A stretch of DNA of 64,000 nt, from assembly GCF_958453765.1 (NCBI RefSeq), contig NZ_CAUDZA010000005.1:1-64000 (forward strand). The letters run 5' to 3'. Below the pieces are notes generated by a model. That model saw only the letters and a program-made list of their open reading frames with translations. It searched no databases and was not told the DNA's origin. This DNA comes from Phascolarctobacterium_A succinatutens_B (lineage in GTDB: Bacteria > Bacillota > Negativicutes > Acidaminococcales > Acidaminococcaceae). The translations under genes and the position numbers were made by a program. How positions within the stretch are numbered: position 1 is the first letter of the stretch; each line of letters starts with the position of its first letter. Shown one piece after another: positions 8,839-18,072 of this stretch.

Positions 8839-9777
8839 ATGGTAACAGAACTTATTTTAGAAACATGTATTGCTCTGCGTGACGGCAGAGAACAAAACGC
8901 CTGCACAGCTTTTTCGGGTATTATTGCTGAAGCAGCAGATAATGAAGCATTACAAGCAATCAGCTGCTGTCTGCTGGTGGCCTTACGCCACCGGCAACGG
9001 CAGCTTTTTACGGCTTGGATGCAGGAAAGCAGGCCGCGTCTGGAGCAGCTGCTGGTCAATCCGCAGCTGGCACATCGGGGCGGCAGCGTTCTGCTGAGGC
9101 TGACGTTTGCCGTGTGCGACAGGCGTTTGGCTGAGGTGCGTCCCATGCTTGCACTGCTGGTGCGGCGCTGGCTGCGGACGCAAGCCGACAATACTGCAAT
9201 GCTGCAGGAATTTATGGGCGAATGGCTTAGTTTGGCGGCGCGTATGGCACGCAGGCGGTGGCGCGAGGAGACGGCGTTTCTGCTGCGTGAGGCCGGACGC
9301 TGGCTTTTAAAGCAGCAGGACTTGCAACGGTGGGCGTGGAGCCTGCAGCAGCTGCAGCTGCATTTCGTCGTGTATGCACGTTGGGACGGCTTTGACAAAG
9401 CCTGCAGGATTTACAGAGAACTGACGCTTCTGTACCGTATAATGCTGCGGCGTGTGCCGAAGGCACAGCCTGAGCGGCAGACAGCGCTTCTGCAGCTGCT
9501 TTTGCGTCACCTGCGTGATGTAACCTCCAACGTATCACGTTCGGCGATGCTGGATGATGCGGATATCTTCCGCCAATGGTACAGCTTTTTCTGGCAGCTG
9601 ACTGCCGATGACAAGAGCGCCAGGGAGGAGCTGCTGCGACTGCTGCAGCTTGCTATAACCTATTGGCATCAGACCATGCCCAAAACCAGCCGCAAGCAGG
9701 CAGTACTCCTTAAGGATTTGCTGCAGCCGAATCTGATTGACGGGCAATACGCATTGTTATTACAAAAAATTATATAA
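8839..9777 (+). CDS. Uncharacterised helical protein between pyk and rbsK
   Basis: A 312-residue protein that I do not recognise. It is very rich in Leu, Gln, Arg and Ala and looks all-helical, with no signal peptide or membrane segment, reminiscent of helical-repeat scaffolds but without a clear repeat. ATG 8839, 4 bp after the pyk stop, is the likeliest start; GTG 8803 or ATG 8806 would overlap pyk. None has a strong Shine-Dalgarno site, so expression may rely on coupling to pyk. The base composition matches its neighbours, so it is probably lineage-specific rather than recently acquired. Confidence 0.7.
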   Translation: MVTELILETCIALRDGREQNACTAFSGIIAEAADNEALQAISCCLLVALRHRQRQLFTAWMQESRPRLEQLLVNPQLAHRGGSVLLRLTFAVCDRRLAEVRPMLALLVRRWLRTQADNTAMLQEFMGEWLSLAARMARRRWREETAFLLREAGRWLLKQQDLQRWAWSLQQLQLHFVVYARWDGFDKACRIYRELTLLYRIMLRRVPKAQPERQTALLQLLLRHLRDVTSNVSRSAMLDDADIFRQWYSFFWQLTADDKSAREELLRLLQLAITYWHQTMPKTSRKQAVLLKDLLQPNLIDGQYALLLQKII

Positions 9778-9802
9778 ATCCTGAAGACAGGAGGTAGAAA
9801 AT

Positions 9803-10684
9803 ATGTCAAAGATTGTCGTAGTAGGCAGCTGTAATATTGATATTACCGTTGAATGTGACCGCTGGGTGCATCCCGGAGAAACTATTTTCGGCAACCGCCT
9901 GACCGTTTCTCCCGGCGGCAAAGGTGCCAACCAGGCTGTTGCTGCAGCCCGCCTGGGAGCAGATGTTATGATGGTCGGCTGCATCGGTGATGATGTATAT
10001 GGTCAGCTGGTATTGAAGGCATTAAAGGAAAACAACGTTGATTCCACCTATGTGAAGGTGCTGCCGGGTGAAAATAGCGGTACCGCACACATTACCGTAG
10101 CGGAGGACGATAACACGATTATCGTTATCAAGGCCGCCAATGACCTAGTATCCCCGGCGTTGATTGATGAAGCGTGGGAGGACATCAGCAAGGCAGATAT
10201 GGTGCTTTTGCAGCACGAAATTCCTGCTGCTACTAACGCTTATGTTATCGAAAAATGCGCAGCGCACGGTGTACCTGTGCTGCTGAACCCCGCACCTGTT
10301 GCTCCGGTGCCGCAGGCTCTGCTGGATAGGATTACTTATCTGACTCCCAACGAGCACGAGGCAGCAACATTGTTTGCCGGTAAGGGCAAGGCGGATATCC
10401 TTGACCAGAACCAGGGCAAGGTGATTATGACGCTGGGCAGCAAGGGTGTTGCCTATGCAGAAAAGGGACAGGTTATTACTGTTCCCGGCTTTAAGGTAAA
10501 GCCGGTTGACACTACGGGTGCAGGCGACACCTTTAACGGTGCCTTTGCTGTTGCCCGTGCAAATGGCAAATCCATGCAGGAAAGCATCAGCTTTGCCAAT
10601 GCCGCCGCAGCTCTTTCGGTGCAAAAGCTGGGAGCACAGGGCGGTATGCCTTATTTACATGAAGTAGAGGAGATGCTTAAGTAA
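9803..10684 (+). CDS. rbsK: Ribokinase
   Basis: Phosphorylates D-ribose to ribose 5-phosphate for the pentose phosphate pathway. PfkB family: the N-terminal signature GGKGANQAVAAARLGADV (about residues 39-56) and the C-terminal DTTGAGDTFNGAFA with the catalytic Asp of GAGD (about 236-249) are both intact. Length of 293 is typical. CAGGAGG precedes ATG 9803. It heads a ribose operon (K-D-A-C-B). No LacI-type rbsR is present nearby. Confidence 0.94.
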   Translation: MSKIVVVGSCNIDITVECDRWVHPGETIFGNRLTVSPGGKGANQAVAAARLGADVMMVGCIGDDVYGQLVLKALKENNVDSTYVKVLPGENSGTAHITVAEDDNTIIVIKAANDLVSPALIDEAWEDISKADMVLLQHEIPAATNAYVIEKCAAHGVPVLLNPAPVAPVPQALLDRITYLTPNEHEAATLFAGKGKADILDQNQGKVIMTLGSKGVAYAEKGQVITVPGFKVKPVDTTGAGDTFNGAFAVARANGKSMQESISFANAAAALSVQKLGAQGGMPYLHEVEEMLK

Positions 10685-11082
10685 TGCAAAAGGGTGGAAT
10701 GTTAAACAGCTCTATTGCGAAGGTGCTGGCTGATTTGGGCCACACCGACACTATCGTTATCGGTGACTGCGGTCTGCCTGTGCCTGCAGGCGTGCAGAAA
10801 ATCGACTTGGCTCTGAAGCCGGGAACTCCTTCCTTCCTGGAGGTTGTTGAGGAAGTAGCCAAGAATATGGTTATCGAAAAGGTAGAAATTGCAGCGGAAA
10901 TGGAAGGCAGAAATCCTGCTGTCTACGGCGCTATGAAGCAGCTTTTCACTGAAGAGCAGTGGATTATCGATGCAGACCACGAAGCCTTCAAGGAGGCAAC
11001 CAAGCATGCAAAATGCATTATCCGCACCGGCGAAATTACTCCTTTTGCCAATGTGATTCTGCACAGCAATGTTTTCTTTTAA
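10684..11082 (+). CDS. rbsD: D-ribose pyranase
   Basis: Interconverts beta-pyran and beta-furan forms of ribose so that ribokinase receives the furanose. The N-terminus MKxGxLN-like (MQKGGMLNSS) and GHTDTIVIGDCGLPVP with the conserved His and Asp identify RbsD; the C-terminus EITPFANVILHSNVFF is also conserved. The ATG shares its A with the rbsK stop (TAATG), indicating translational coupling. Confidence 0.94.
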   Translation: MQKGGMLNSSIAKVLADLGHTDTIVIGDCGLPVPAGVQKIDLALKPGTPSFLEVVEEVAKNMVIEKVEIAAEMEGRNPAVYGAMKQLFTEEQWIIDADHEAFKEATKHAKCIIRTGEITPFANVILHSNVFF

Positions 11083-11113
11083 AAATTAGCGTAAGGTAGG
11101 AATAAGGAAAAGT

Positions 11114-12595
11114 ATGGAGATTGAATTAAGAAATATCCATAAGGCCTTTGGTTCTAATGAGGTGCTCAAGGGTGTTGACCTGAAGCTTAAAAGTGGTGAG
11201 GTACACGCTCTGATGGGTGAAAACGGTGCCGGCAAATCAACACTGATGAATATTCTGACGGGTATTCACAAGCAGGATAAGGGACAGATTTTTGTCGACG
11301 GCAAGGAAATCAGCTTCAAAAATCCTCTGGAGGCAGAAGCTTACGGCATCGCCTTCATCCATCAGGAGTTGAATATCTGGCCGAACCTGAGCATTCTGGA
11401 AAACCTGTTTTTGATGCACAGCGTAACCAACGGCATGGGTATCTTGGATTTTAAGGCTATGCGTGCTATGGCAGAGCAGAAATGCCGTGAAATTGAAATT
11501 GAGCTGCCACTGGATATGGAAGCCGGCGAATGCTCGGTAGGACAGCAGCAGATGACGGAAATCGTCCGTAACCTTCTGCTGGATGCCAAGGTTGTTATTA
11601 TGGACGAGCCTACGGCGGCGCTGACCGAAAGAGAAACAGAAAAGCTCTTTGAGGTTATGCGCTCCCTGAAAAAACGCGGTGTAGCAATGGTTTATATTTC
11701 GCACCGTATGGAAGAGGTTACGCAGAACTGCGACACGATTACCGTTATGCGTGACGGCGTATCCGTTGCAACCAAACCTGTTAAGGAATATAGCATGGAG
11801 CAGATTGTCCGCGATATGGTTGGACGCTCCATTACGGAATTTTATCCCGACCGCCGCAATAAGCCGGGCGAGGTGCTGCTGGAGGTTAAGCACTTTGAAC
11901 AGCCGGGAGTTTTCCATGATATTAACTTTAATCTGCGCAAGGGCGAGATTTTGGGTTTTGCCGGCCTTATGGGCAGCGGCCGTACCGAAATCATGCGCGC
12001 CGTTTTCGGCGTTGATCCTCATGCAGGCGGCGAGCTGGTTTTCAAGGGCGAGCCTTTGAAGATTACCAAGCCTGAGGATGCTATTCAGGCAGGATTGGGC
12101 TTCGTAACCGAAAACCGCAAAACAGAGGGCCTGATTCTGGACTTCTCCATTTTGCGTAACATTGCTCTGCCGAGTGTTGACAGCTTTGCCAAAAGCGGTG
12201 TCATCAATTTTAATGTTCTTAATAATTTTGCCGATAAAATGGCAAAAAAGCTGGGCGTAAAGACCAGCAGCCTGGAGCTTGAGGCCGGTGCGTTGTCCGG
12301 CGGTAACCAGCAGAAGGTGGTTATTGCCAAATGGGTTGGCATGCACCCGGAGGTCATTATTATGGATGAGCCTACCCGTGGTATCGACGTAGGTGCAAAA
12401 CGCGATATATATGAGCTGATGAACGAGCTTACTGCAAGTGGCGTTTCGATTATTATGGTTTCTTCGGAGCTGCCGGAGGTATTGGGCATGAGCGACCGCA
12501 TCGTCGTCGTTCACGAAGGCCGCATTGCCGGCGAGCTGCTGCACGATGAAGCAGACCAGGAAAAAATTATGACACTTGCAACGGGAGGGCAATAA
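11114..12595 (+). CDS. rbsA: Ribose ABC transporter ATP-binding protein
   Basis: Fused double nucleotide-binding protein (493 residues) that powers ribose import. The first half has Walker A GENGAGKST (residues 36-44) and Walker B VVIMDEPTAALTE; the second half has the degenerate GLMGSGRTE and an intact signature LSGGNQQKV with IIMDEPTRGIDVG. This asymmetry is normal for RbsA/MglA proteins. Lies 31 bp after rbsD and 6 bp before rbsC. Confidence 0.93.
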   Translation: MEIELRNIHKAFGSNEVLKGVDLKLKSGEVHALMGENGAGKSTLMNILTGIHKQDKGQIFVDGKEISFKNPLEAEAYGIAFIHQELNIWPNLSILENLFLMHSVTNGMGILDFKAMRAMAEQKCREIEIELPLDMEAGECSVGQQQMTEIVRNLLLDAKVVIMDEPTAALTERETEKLFEVMRSLKKRGVAMVYISHRMEEVTQNCDTITVMRDGVSVATKPVKEYSMEQIVRDMVGRSITEFYPDRRNKPGEVLLEVKHFEQPGVFHDINFNLRKGEILGFAGLMGSGRTEIMRAVFGVDPHAGGELVFKGEPLKITKPEDAIQAGLGFVTENRKTEGLILDFSILRNIALPSVDSFAKSGVINFNVLNNFADKMAKKLGVKTSSLELEAGALSGGNQQKVVIAKWVGMHPEVIIMDEPTRGIDVGAKRDIYELMNELTASGVSIIMVSSELPEVLGMSDRIVVVHEGRIAGELLHDEADQEKIMTLATGGQ

Positions 12596-12601
12596 AAAAT
12601 A

Positions 12602-13531
12602 ATGGATGTAAAAGCAATCTTGAAAAAATCCGGTTCCATAATCGGACTTGTTGTGTTGTTTGTGGTCATTTCCTGCCTCAACAGCAGCTTTATCGACCCC
12701 AGCAACTTGAAAAACCTGCTGCGTCAGGTTTCTATCAATGCCTTAATTTCCTTTGGCATGACCTTTGTTATCTTAACCGGCGGTATTGATTTGTCTGTCG
12801 GCAGTATTCTGGCGCTTTCCAGTGCACTCATGGGCAGCTTTATCAAGGGCGGTATGGATCCTGTATTCGGTATCGTGCTGGCCTGCCTCATCGGTGCTGT
12901 ACTGGGCAGTGTCAACGGCCTGGTAATTACCTACGGCAAGGTGGCGCCCTTTATCGCAACCCTGGCGACCATGACCATTTTCCGTGGTCTGACTTTGGTA
13001 TATACCAACGGCAACCCTATCAGCAGCCTGTCCGAGGATGACCGCTTCCTTGAATTCGGCCAGGGGTATGTTGCCGGTCTGCCGGTTCCTGCCATTATGA
13101 TGTTGATTATGTTTTTTATTTTGTGGTTCATCCTGCACAAAACTCCGCTGGGACGCAAAACCTATGCTGTCGGCGGTAATGAGAAGGTTTCCTTCATTGC
13201 AGGTATCAAAATCAACCGCATTAAAATATTTGCTTATACCGTAACAGGTTTCCTTTGCGGTATGGCAGGCGCTATTCTTACCAGCCGTCTGAACAGTGCT
13301 CAGCCTACTGCCGGTACCGGCTATGAGCTGGATGCTATCGCAGCTGTAGTATTGGGCGGCACCAGTCTTTCCGGCGGTAAGGGCCGCATCTTCGGTACCA
13401 TTATCGGTGCGCTGATTATCGGCACTCTGAACAATGGTCTGAATATCTTAAACGTATCCAGCTTTTACCAACAAGTTGTCAAAGGTATTGTAATTTTGCT
13501 GGCTGTGCTGATGGACAGAAAGAAAAACTAA
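12602..13531 (+). CDS. rbsC: Ribose ABC transporter permease
   Basis: Inner-membrane permease of the BPD_transp_2 family, 309 residues with about eight or more hydrophobic segments. ILTGGIDLSVGSILALSSA and GYELDAIAAVVLGGTSLSGG are the hallmark motifs of RbsC-type permeases. It starts 6 bp after the rbsA stop. The specificity is inferred from operon context. Confidence 0.93.
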   Translation: MDVKAILKKSGSIIGLVVLFVVISCLNSSFIDPSNLKNLLRQVSINALISFGMTFVILTGGIDLSVGSILALSSALMGSFIKGGMDPVFGIVLACLIGAVLGSVNGLVITYGKVAPFIATLATMTIFRGLTLVYTNGNPISSLSEDDRFLEFGQGYVAGLPVPAIMMLIMFFILWFILHKTPLGRKTYAVGGNEKVSFIAGIKINRIKIFAYTVTGFLCGMAGAILTSRLNSAQPTAGTGYELDAIAAVVLGGTSLSGGKGRIFGTIIGALIIGTLNNGLNILNVSSFYQQVVKGIVILLAVLMDRKKN

Positions 13532-13536
13532 GCGTG

Positions 13537-13604
13537 ATGCGGACGTAAAGCACCATCCAGTGCTTTTCAGCCGCAGCCTGCTTAATTCAAGTTTTTGTCC
13601 GCAT
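13537..13604 (+). promoter_or_regulatory. Nested inverted repeat between rbsC and rbsB
   Basis: An outer stem pairs ATGCGGAC (13537-13544) with GTCCGCAT (13597-13604), and inside it AAGCAC (13548-13553) pairs with GTGCTT (13560-13565). There is no T-run, so it is not a classical terminator. Structures here are often mRNA stabilisers or processing sites that raise binding-protein levels over the permease; that role is inference. Confidence 0.5.
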
Positions 13605-13637
13605 AGTAATTTCTAATTCCGGGAGGTATTTTCTCAC

Positions 13638-14552
13638 ATGAAAAAAATTTTATTGGTATTAACCTGCATTGTAGCAATGGCTATGATGATTGTCGGCTGC
13701 GGCGGCAGCGACAAGAAGGATGCTGCAAAAGGCAACGACAAGAAAATCACCGTTGGCTTCTCCGTATCCACTCAAAACAATCCGTTCTTCGTTTCCCTGG
13801 CTAAAGGCGTAGAAGCTAAGGCTAAGGAGCTGGGCGTAACCGTAAAGGTTGTTGACGCTCAGAACGATCCTGCAAAGCAGGCTAATGATATTGCTGACCT
13901 GCTGCAGCAAAACATCAGCGTTCTGCTGGTTAACCCTGTTGACTCTGATGCAATTTCTACATCCGTAAAGGCTGCCAACAAGGCTAACATCCCTGTTATC
14001 TGCCTCGACCGCAGTGCTAACCAGGGTGATGTAGCATGCCTGGTTGCTTCCGATAACGTAAAGGGCGGCGAAATGGCTGCTGATTACATTATCAAAAAGC
14101 TGGGCGAAAAGGTTAAGGTTGCTGAGCTGGAGGGTATCCCCGGTGCCAGCGCTTCCCGTGAACGCGGCGAAGGCTTCCACAAGCTGGCTGACAGCAAGCT
14201 GACCGTTGTTGCTAAACAGACTGCTGAATTTGACCGCAGCAAGGGCCTGACTGTAGCAGAAAACATGCTGCAGGCTAACCCGGACATCAAAGCTATTTTC
14301 GCTCAGAACGACGAAATGGCTTTGGGTGCAATCGAAGCTGCTAAGAGTGCTGGCAAGCAAATCTTCATCGTTGGCTTTGACGGTACTGCTGACGGCGTAA
14401 AGGCTGTAGAAAGCGGCGCTATGAGCGCTACTATCGCTCAACAGCCGGAAATCATGGGCCAGCAAGGTCTGGAAGTAGCTGTTAAGGCTGCTAAAGGCGA
14501 AAAAGTAGAAGCTAAGATTTCTGCTCCGCTGAAGCTCATCGAAAAGAAATAA
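13638..14552 (+). CDS. rbsB: Ribose-binding lipoprotein of the ABC transporter
   Basis: Extracytoplasmic sugar-binding protein (periplasmic-binding-protein type 1 fold). A lipoprotein signal peptide ends in MIVGCGG with the lipidated Cys21. The mature part begins KITVGFSVSTQNNPFFVSLAKG, typical of RbsB, with DAQNDPAKQANDI, LVNPVDSDA and FAQNDEMALGAIEA. Separated from rbsC by 106 bp containing a stem structure; GGGAGG precedes the ATG. Codon choice is strongly biased, suggesting high expression. Confidence 0.93.
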   Translation: MKKILLVLTCIVAMAMMIVGCGGSDKKDAAKGNDKKITVGFSVSTQNNPFFVSLAKGVEAKAKELGVTVKVVDAQNDPAKQANDIADLLQQNISVLLVNPVDSDAISTSVKAANKANIPVICLDRSANQGDVACLVASDNVKGGEMAADYIIKKLGEKVKVAELEGIPGASASRERGEGFHKLADSKLTVVAKQTAEFDRSKGLTVAENMLQANPDIKAIFAQNDEMALGAIEAAKSAGKQIFIVGFDGTADGVKAVESGAMSATIAQQPEIMGQQGLEVAVKAAKGEKVEAKISAPLKLIEKK

Positions 14553-14592
14553 TAGCCGCTTAATTTATATTAACCTGACAACTTGAAGCAAT

Positions 14593-14624
14593 AATGCCTC
14601 TGCGCGTTCGCGTGGGGGCATTTT
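14593..14624 (+). terminator. Rho-independent terminator of the rbs operon
   Basis: Stem AATGCCTC (14593-14600) with GGGGGCATT around a GCGCGTTCGCG-type loop region, followed by TTTTG. It ends the ribose operon about 40 bp after rbsB. Confidence 0.75.
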
Positions 14625-14691
14625 GTTATGTTGAAAGCTAATAGTAACGATATATTTTTGTGAGTGGTATTTACAAAATTATTTGCCGCAC

Positions 14692-14720
14692 TTGACAAAC
14701 AGCGCTGCATTTTATATACT
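14692..14720 (+). promoter_or_regulatory. Sigma-70 promoter for glyQS
   Basis: TTGACA at 14692-14697, a 17-bp spacer and TATACT at 14715-14720: a near-consensus promoter directly upstream of the glycyl T-box leader. Confidence 0.85.
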
Positions 14721-14730
14721 AACAGTTAAG

Positions 14731-14937
14731 CTAAGAAGAAGAGTAGTAATCTGCAAACTCAGCGAGCCGTGACAGTGTAAGGCGGCAAAGGCGGATGAAG
14801 GCGCTTTGGAGCTGTAATAGTATATTGATTGAGGCGGGCTGCAGTTATTGCAGTCAAGCAGGGTGGAACCGCGGAGTTTGAGCTGTATGCACTCCGTCCC
14901 TGTAACATTTAAGTTACGGGGACGCGGGTGCTTTTTT
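14731..14937 (+). promoter_or_regulatory. Glycine T-box riboswitch, specifier GGC
   Basis: A T-box leader controlling glyQS by sensing uncharged tRNA-Gly. The T-box sequence AGGGTGGAACCGCGG (14860-14874) is intact. In Stem I, AGTA of the loop E motif (14743-14746) faces GAA (14797-14799), which is followed by GGC at 14800-14802, a glycine codon in the expected specifier position. A strong terminator stem follows (14889-14930) with a T-run, the alternative to the T-box antiterminator. The region 14553-14996 holds only this leader, its promoter and the upstream terminator. Confidence 0.92.
14889..14937 (+). terminator. Regulated terminator of the glyQS T-box
   Basis: GCACTCCGTCCCTGTAAC (14889-14906) pairs with GTTACGGGGACGCGGGTGC (14913-14931), followed by TTTTTTG. 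In a T-box its 5' side overlaps sequences that can pair with the antiterminator. Confidence 0.85.
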
Positions 14938-14996
14938 GTTTTTTCGGACAAAGCTGCTGCCATTGCCGTCTTTGTAACAAATATAGGAGGTAAAAC

Positions 14997-15878
14997 ATGG
15001 ATTTTCAGACAATTATTTTGAAGCTGCAAAAATTCTGGGCAGGCCAAAACTGCATTATGGCACAGCCCTATGACATCGAAAAAGGCGCAGGCACAATGAA
15101 CCCGTCTACCTTTTTACGCGTACTCGGACCTGAGCCCTGGCGTGTGGCTTATGTAGAGCCTTCCCGTCGTCCGGCAGACGGCCGTTACGGTGATAACCCG
15201 AACCGTCTGTTCCAGCATCATCAGTTCCAGGTTATCGTAAAGCCCTCTCCGGAAAACATTCAGGAGCTGTACCTGCAGAGCCTGGCTGAGCTCGGCATTC
15301 ATCAGGAGGAGCATGATATCCGCTTTGTAGAGGATAACTGGGAATCTCCGACTCTGGGCGCTTGGGGCCTTGGCTGGGAGGTTTGGCTGGATGGTATGGA
15401 AATCACCCAGTTCACCTACTTCCAACAGGTAGGCAGCATTGACGTTAAGCCTGTAACCGTTGAAATCACGTACGGCCTGGAGCGTCTGGCTATGTATATC
15501 CAGGGCGTAGAAAACGTATTCGATATCCAATGGGTTGGCGACATCACCTACGGTGACGTGTTCCACACCAACGAGGTAGAGCAATCCTTCTACAACTTCC
15601 AGGTAGCAGACACCGCGCTGCTGTTTGACCTGTTCGACAAATATGAAGCAGAAGCTAAGCGCGTTATCGAGCTTGGTTATATCCGTCCTGCTTATGATTA
15701 CGTTCTGAAATGCTCCCATGCATTCAACCTGCTGGATTCCCGCGGAGCAATCAGCGTAAGTGAACGTACTGCCTACATCGGCCGTGTACGTGCGATGGCC
15801 CGCCTGTGTGCAAAGGCTTATGTAGCACAACGTGAAGAAATGGGCTTCCCGCTGCTCAAGAAAGGGGAGAATAAATAA
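14997..15878 (+). CDS. glyQ: Glycyl-tRNA synthetase alpha subunit
   Basis: Catalytic-core subunit of the bacterial alpha2beta2 glycyl-tRNA synthetase. MDFQTIILKLQKFWAGQNC, the KGAGTMNPSTFLR segment and EPSRRPADGRYGDNPNR are diagnostic. Length 293 is normal. GGAGG lies 8 bp upstream of the ATG. Transcription is under the T-box just upstream. Confidence 0.97.
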   Translation: MDFQTIILKLQKFWAGQNCIMAQPYDIEKGAGTMNPSTFLRVLGPEPWRVAYVEPSRRPADGRYGDNPNRLFQHHQFQVIVKPSPENIQELYLQSLAELGIHQEEHDIRFVEDNWESPTLGAWGLGWEVWLDGMEITQFTYFQQVGSIDVKPVTVEITYGLERLAMYIQGVENVFDIQWVGDITYGDVFHTNEVEQSFYNFQVADTALLFDLFDKYEAEAKRVIELGYIRPAYDYVLKCSHAFNLLDSRGAISVSERTAYIGRVRAMARLCAKAYVAQREEMGFPLLKKGENK

Positions 15879-18049
15879 TGGAAAAATTACTTTTTGAAAT
15901 CGGTACAGAAGAGATTCCTGCGAAATTTATGCCTGCCATTCTGGCACAATTAAAGGATTTGGCAGAAAAGAAAATGACTGAGCTGCGCATTCCCTTCGAA
16001 GCAGTTAAAACCTATGGCACTCCCCGTCGCATGACCTTCATTGCCAGCGGCGTTGCCGAGGCTCAGGAGGACAGCACTGTTGAGGCTAAAGGTCCTTCCG
16101 CAAAAATCGCTTTTGTAAGCGGCGCTCCCTCCAAAGCAGCTATCGGCTTTGCTCGCGGCCAAGGCGTTGACGTAAAAGAGCTCGTTGTCCGCGATGATTA
16201 TGTATATGCTGTTAAGCATCTGGCAGGCCAACCGGTTAAGGATTTGCTGCCGGGCCTGCTGAGTGATATCCTCACCAGCCTGAACTTCCCGAAAAACATG
16301 CGTTGGGCAGATCATGAATTCAAATTCGTCCGTCCGATTCGTTGGCTGGTTGCACTGTTCGGCGATGAAGTTATCCCTGTTGAAATTACCGGCGTAAAAT
16401 CCGGCAAATTCAGCCGCGGTCACCGCTTCCTGCGTCCTTCCGCACTGGATAACGCTAAAGCTCATGAGTCCATCGGCGATGCTGCCAAGGCTTTGTTCGA
16501 CACCGTAAAGAGTAAGGCTAAGAATGCAGTAGCTTCTGTTGCTATCGGCACCATCGGCGCTGTAGAAATCCCTGATGCTGATTCCTATGAAAAGGTTATG
16601 TATGACAACTACGTAATGGTTGACCAAGACGCTCGCCGTGAGCTGATTCGTCAACAGGTTACTGACCTGGCAATTGCCGAAGGCGGTCATGCCGAAATCA
16701 ACGAGGACCTGCTGGAGGAAGTAAACTATCTGGTAGAATGGCCGACTGCTCTGTGCGGCAAATTCGAAGAGAAATTCCTTGCTCTGCCGAAGGAATGCAT
16801 CATCACCCCGATGCGTGAGCATCAGCGTTACTTCCCGGTACTGGCAGAGGACGGCTCCCTGCTGAACAAGTTCATCACCGTACGCAACGGCGGCAAGGAG
16901 CATCTGGAAATTGTTGCTCACGGTAACGAGCGCGTACTGCGTGCACGTCTGAGTGACGCTGAATTCTTCTTCAACGAAGACAGAAAACAAACTCTGGCTG
17001 ACCGTCTGGAAAAACTCAAAACCGTTTCCTTCCAGGAAGGCCTGGGAAATATGAATGATAAGAGCAAACGTCTGGTACAGGCTGTTGATATGCTGGCTAT
17101 GGCTATCAATGCCAAGGTTGATAAAGAAAAGCTGGAGCGCACCGCTCTGCTGTGCAAATGTGACCTGGTAACCGGTATGGTTATCGAATTCACCGAGCTG
17201 CAGGGTGTTATGGGCCGCGAATATGCTAAGCTCGACGGTGAAGCTCCTGAGGTTGCACTGGGCATTTACGAGCATTATCTGCCGCGCTTTGCCGGTGACG
17301 AGCTGCCGACTACTGATATCGGCCGTCTGACCGGTATTGCCGACAAGCTGGACAACATCTGCGCTACCTTCAGCCGCGGTCTGGCTCCGACCGGCTCTCA
17401 GGATCCGTACGCACTGCGCCGTCAGGCTCTGGGCATCATCAACATTCTTCTGGACGGCAAATACCATGTATCTCTGTACAAGGTTATCGCCGGCGCTCTG
17501 TACCTGCTGAACATCCCGGCAGAGGATACCAAAAAGCTCGTACCGCAAATTGCTGAGTTTATGAAACAACGTCTGCGCAACATGCTGATGGATCAGGGCA
17601 TCCGTTATGACGTAGTTGACGCAGTTCTGGCTGACCAGATGAACGACGATTTCACCGATCTTGTTGCCCGTGCTAAGGCTCTGAACAGCTTTGTTGCTTC
17701 CGCAGAGGCTCCGGCACTGATTCAGGCTGCAACCCGTGTTGCTAACCTGTGCAAGAAGATTGAAGAAGAATCCGCTATCAACCCGCAGCTCTTCGCTGTA
17801 GAGGCCGAAGGCGCTCTGCACAATGCTGCTATGGCAGCCAGCAAGGAAGTGCTGGTTGCAGCAACTAAGTATGACTATGCTGCAGTTATGGCTGAAGCAG
17901 TTAAGCTGGTTGACCCGATCAACAAATTCTTCGAAGACGTTATGGTTATGGACGAGGACGTTCGCGTGAAGAACAACCGTCTGGCACTTTTGGCAGCAGT
18001 TAAGGATATTACCCATGCTGTAGGTGACCTGAGCGTTATCGTACAATAA
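15878..18049 (+). CDS. glyS: Glycyl-tRNA synthetase beta subunit, with an insertion
   Basis: Beta subunit needed for tRNA-Gly binding; starts MEKLLFEIGTEEIPAKF as usual, with PIRWLVALFG, TPMREHQRYFPV and DPYALRRQALGI. It is 723 residues, longer than the common length near 690. The extra length sits at about residues 192-226, between the GHRFLRP strand and IPDADSYEKVM, and is an Ala/Lys/Val-rich segment I do not expect in GlyS. The ATG overlaps the glyQ stop by one base. Codon use is strongly biased as for highly expressed genes. Confidence 0.95.
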   Translation: MEKLLFEIGTEEIPAKFMPAILAQLKDLAEKKMTELRIPFEAVKTYGTPRRMTFIASGVAEAQEDSTVEAKGPSAKIAFVSGAPSKAAIGFARGQGVDVKELVVRDDYVYAVKHLAGQPVKDLLPGLLSDILTSLNFPKNMRWADHEFKFVRPIRWLVALFGDEVIPVEITGVKSGKFSRGHRFLRPSALDNAKAHESIGDAAKALFDTVKSKAKNAVASVAIGTIGAVEIPDADSYEKVMYDNYVMVDQDARRELIRQQVTDLAIAEGGHAEINEDLLEEVNYLVEWPTALCGKFEEKFLALPKECIITPMREHQRYFPVLAEDGSLLNKFITVRNGGKEHLEIVAHGNERVLRARLSDAEFFFNEDRKQTLADRLEKLKTVSFQEGLGNMNDKSKRLVQAVDMLAMAINAKVDKEKLERTALLCKCDLVTGMVIEFTELQGVMGREYAKLDGEAPEVALGIYEHYLPRFAGDELPTTDIGRLTGIADKLDNICATFSRGLAPTGSQDPYALRRQALGIINILLDGKYHVSLYKVIAGALYLLNIPAEDTKKLVPQIAEFMKQRLRNMLMDQGIRYDVVDAVLADQMNDDFTDLVARAKALNSFVASAEAPALIQAATRVANLCKKIEEESAINPQLFAVEAEGALHNAAMAASKEVLVAATKYDYAAVMAEAVKLVDPINKFFEDVMVMDEDVRVKNNRLALLAAVKDITHAVGDLSVIVQ

Positions 18050-18072
18050 TAAAAACTAAGGAGATTAGTATA

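Noticed and set aside
11237..12592. A 451-residue open frame antisense to rbsA
   Set aside because: Shadow of a highly biased plus-strand gene; no recognisable family features.
15950..18046. A 698-residue open frame antisense to glyS
   Set aside because: It mirrors the codon bias of glyS; the plus-strand product is unmistakable and the antisense product has no recognisable motif or ribosome site.
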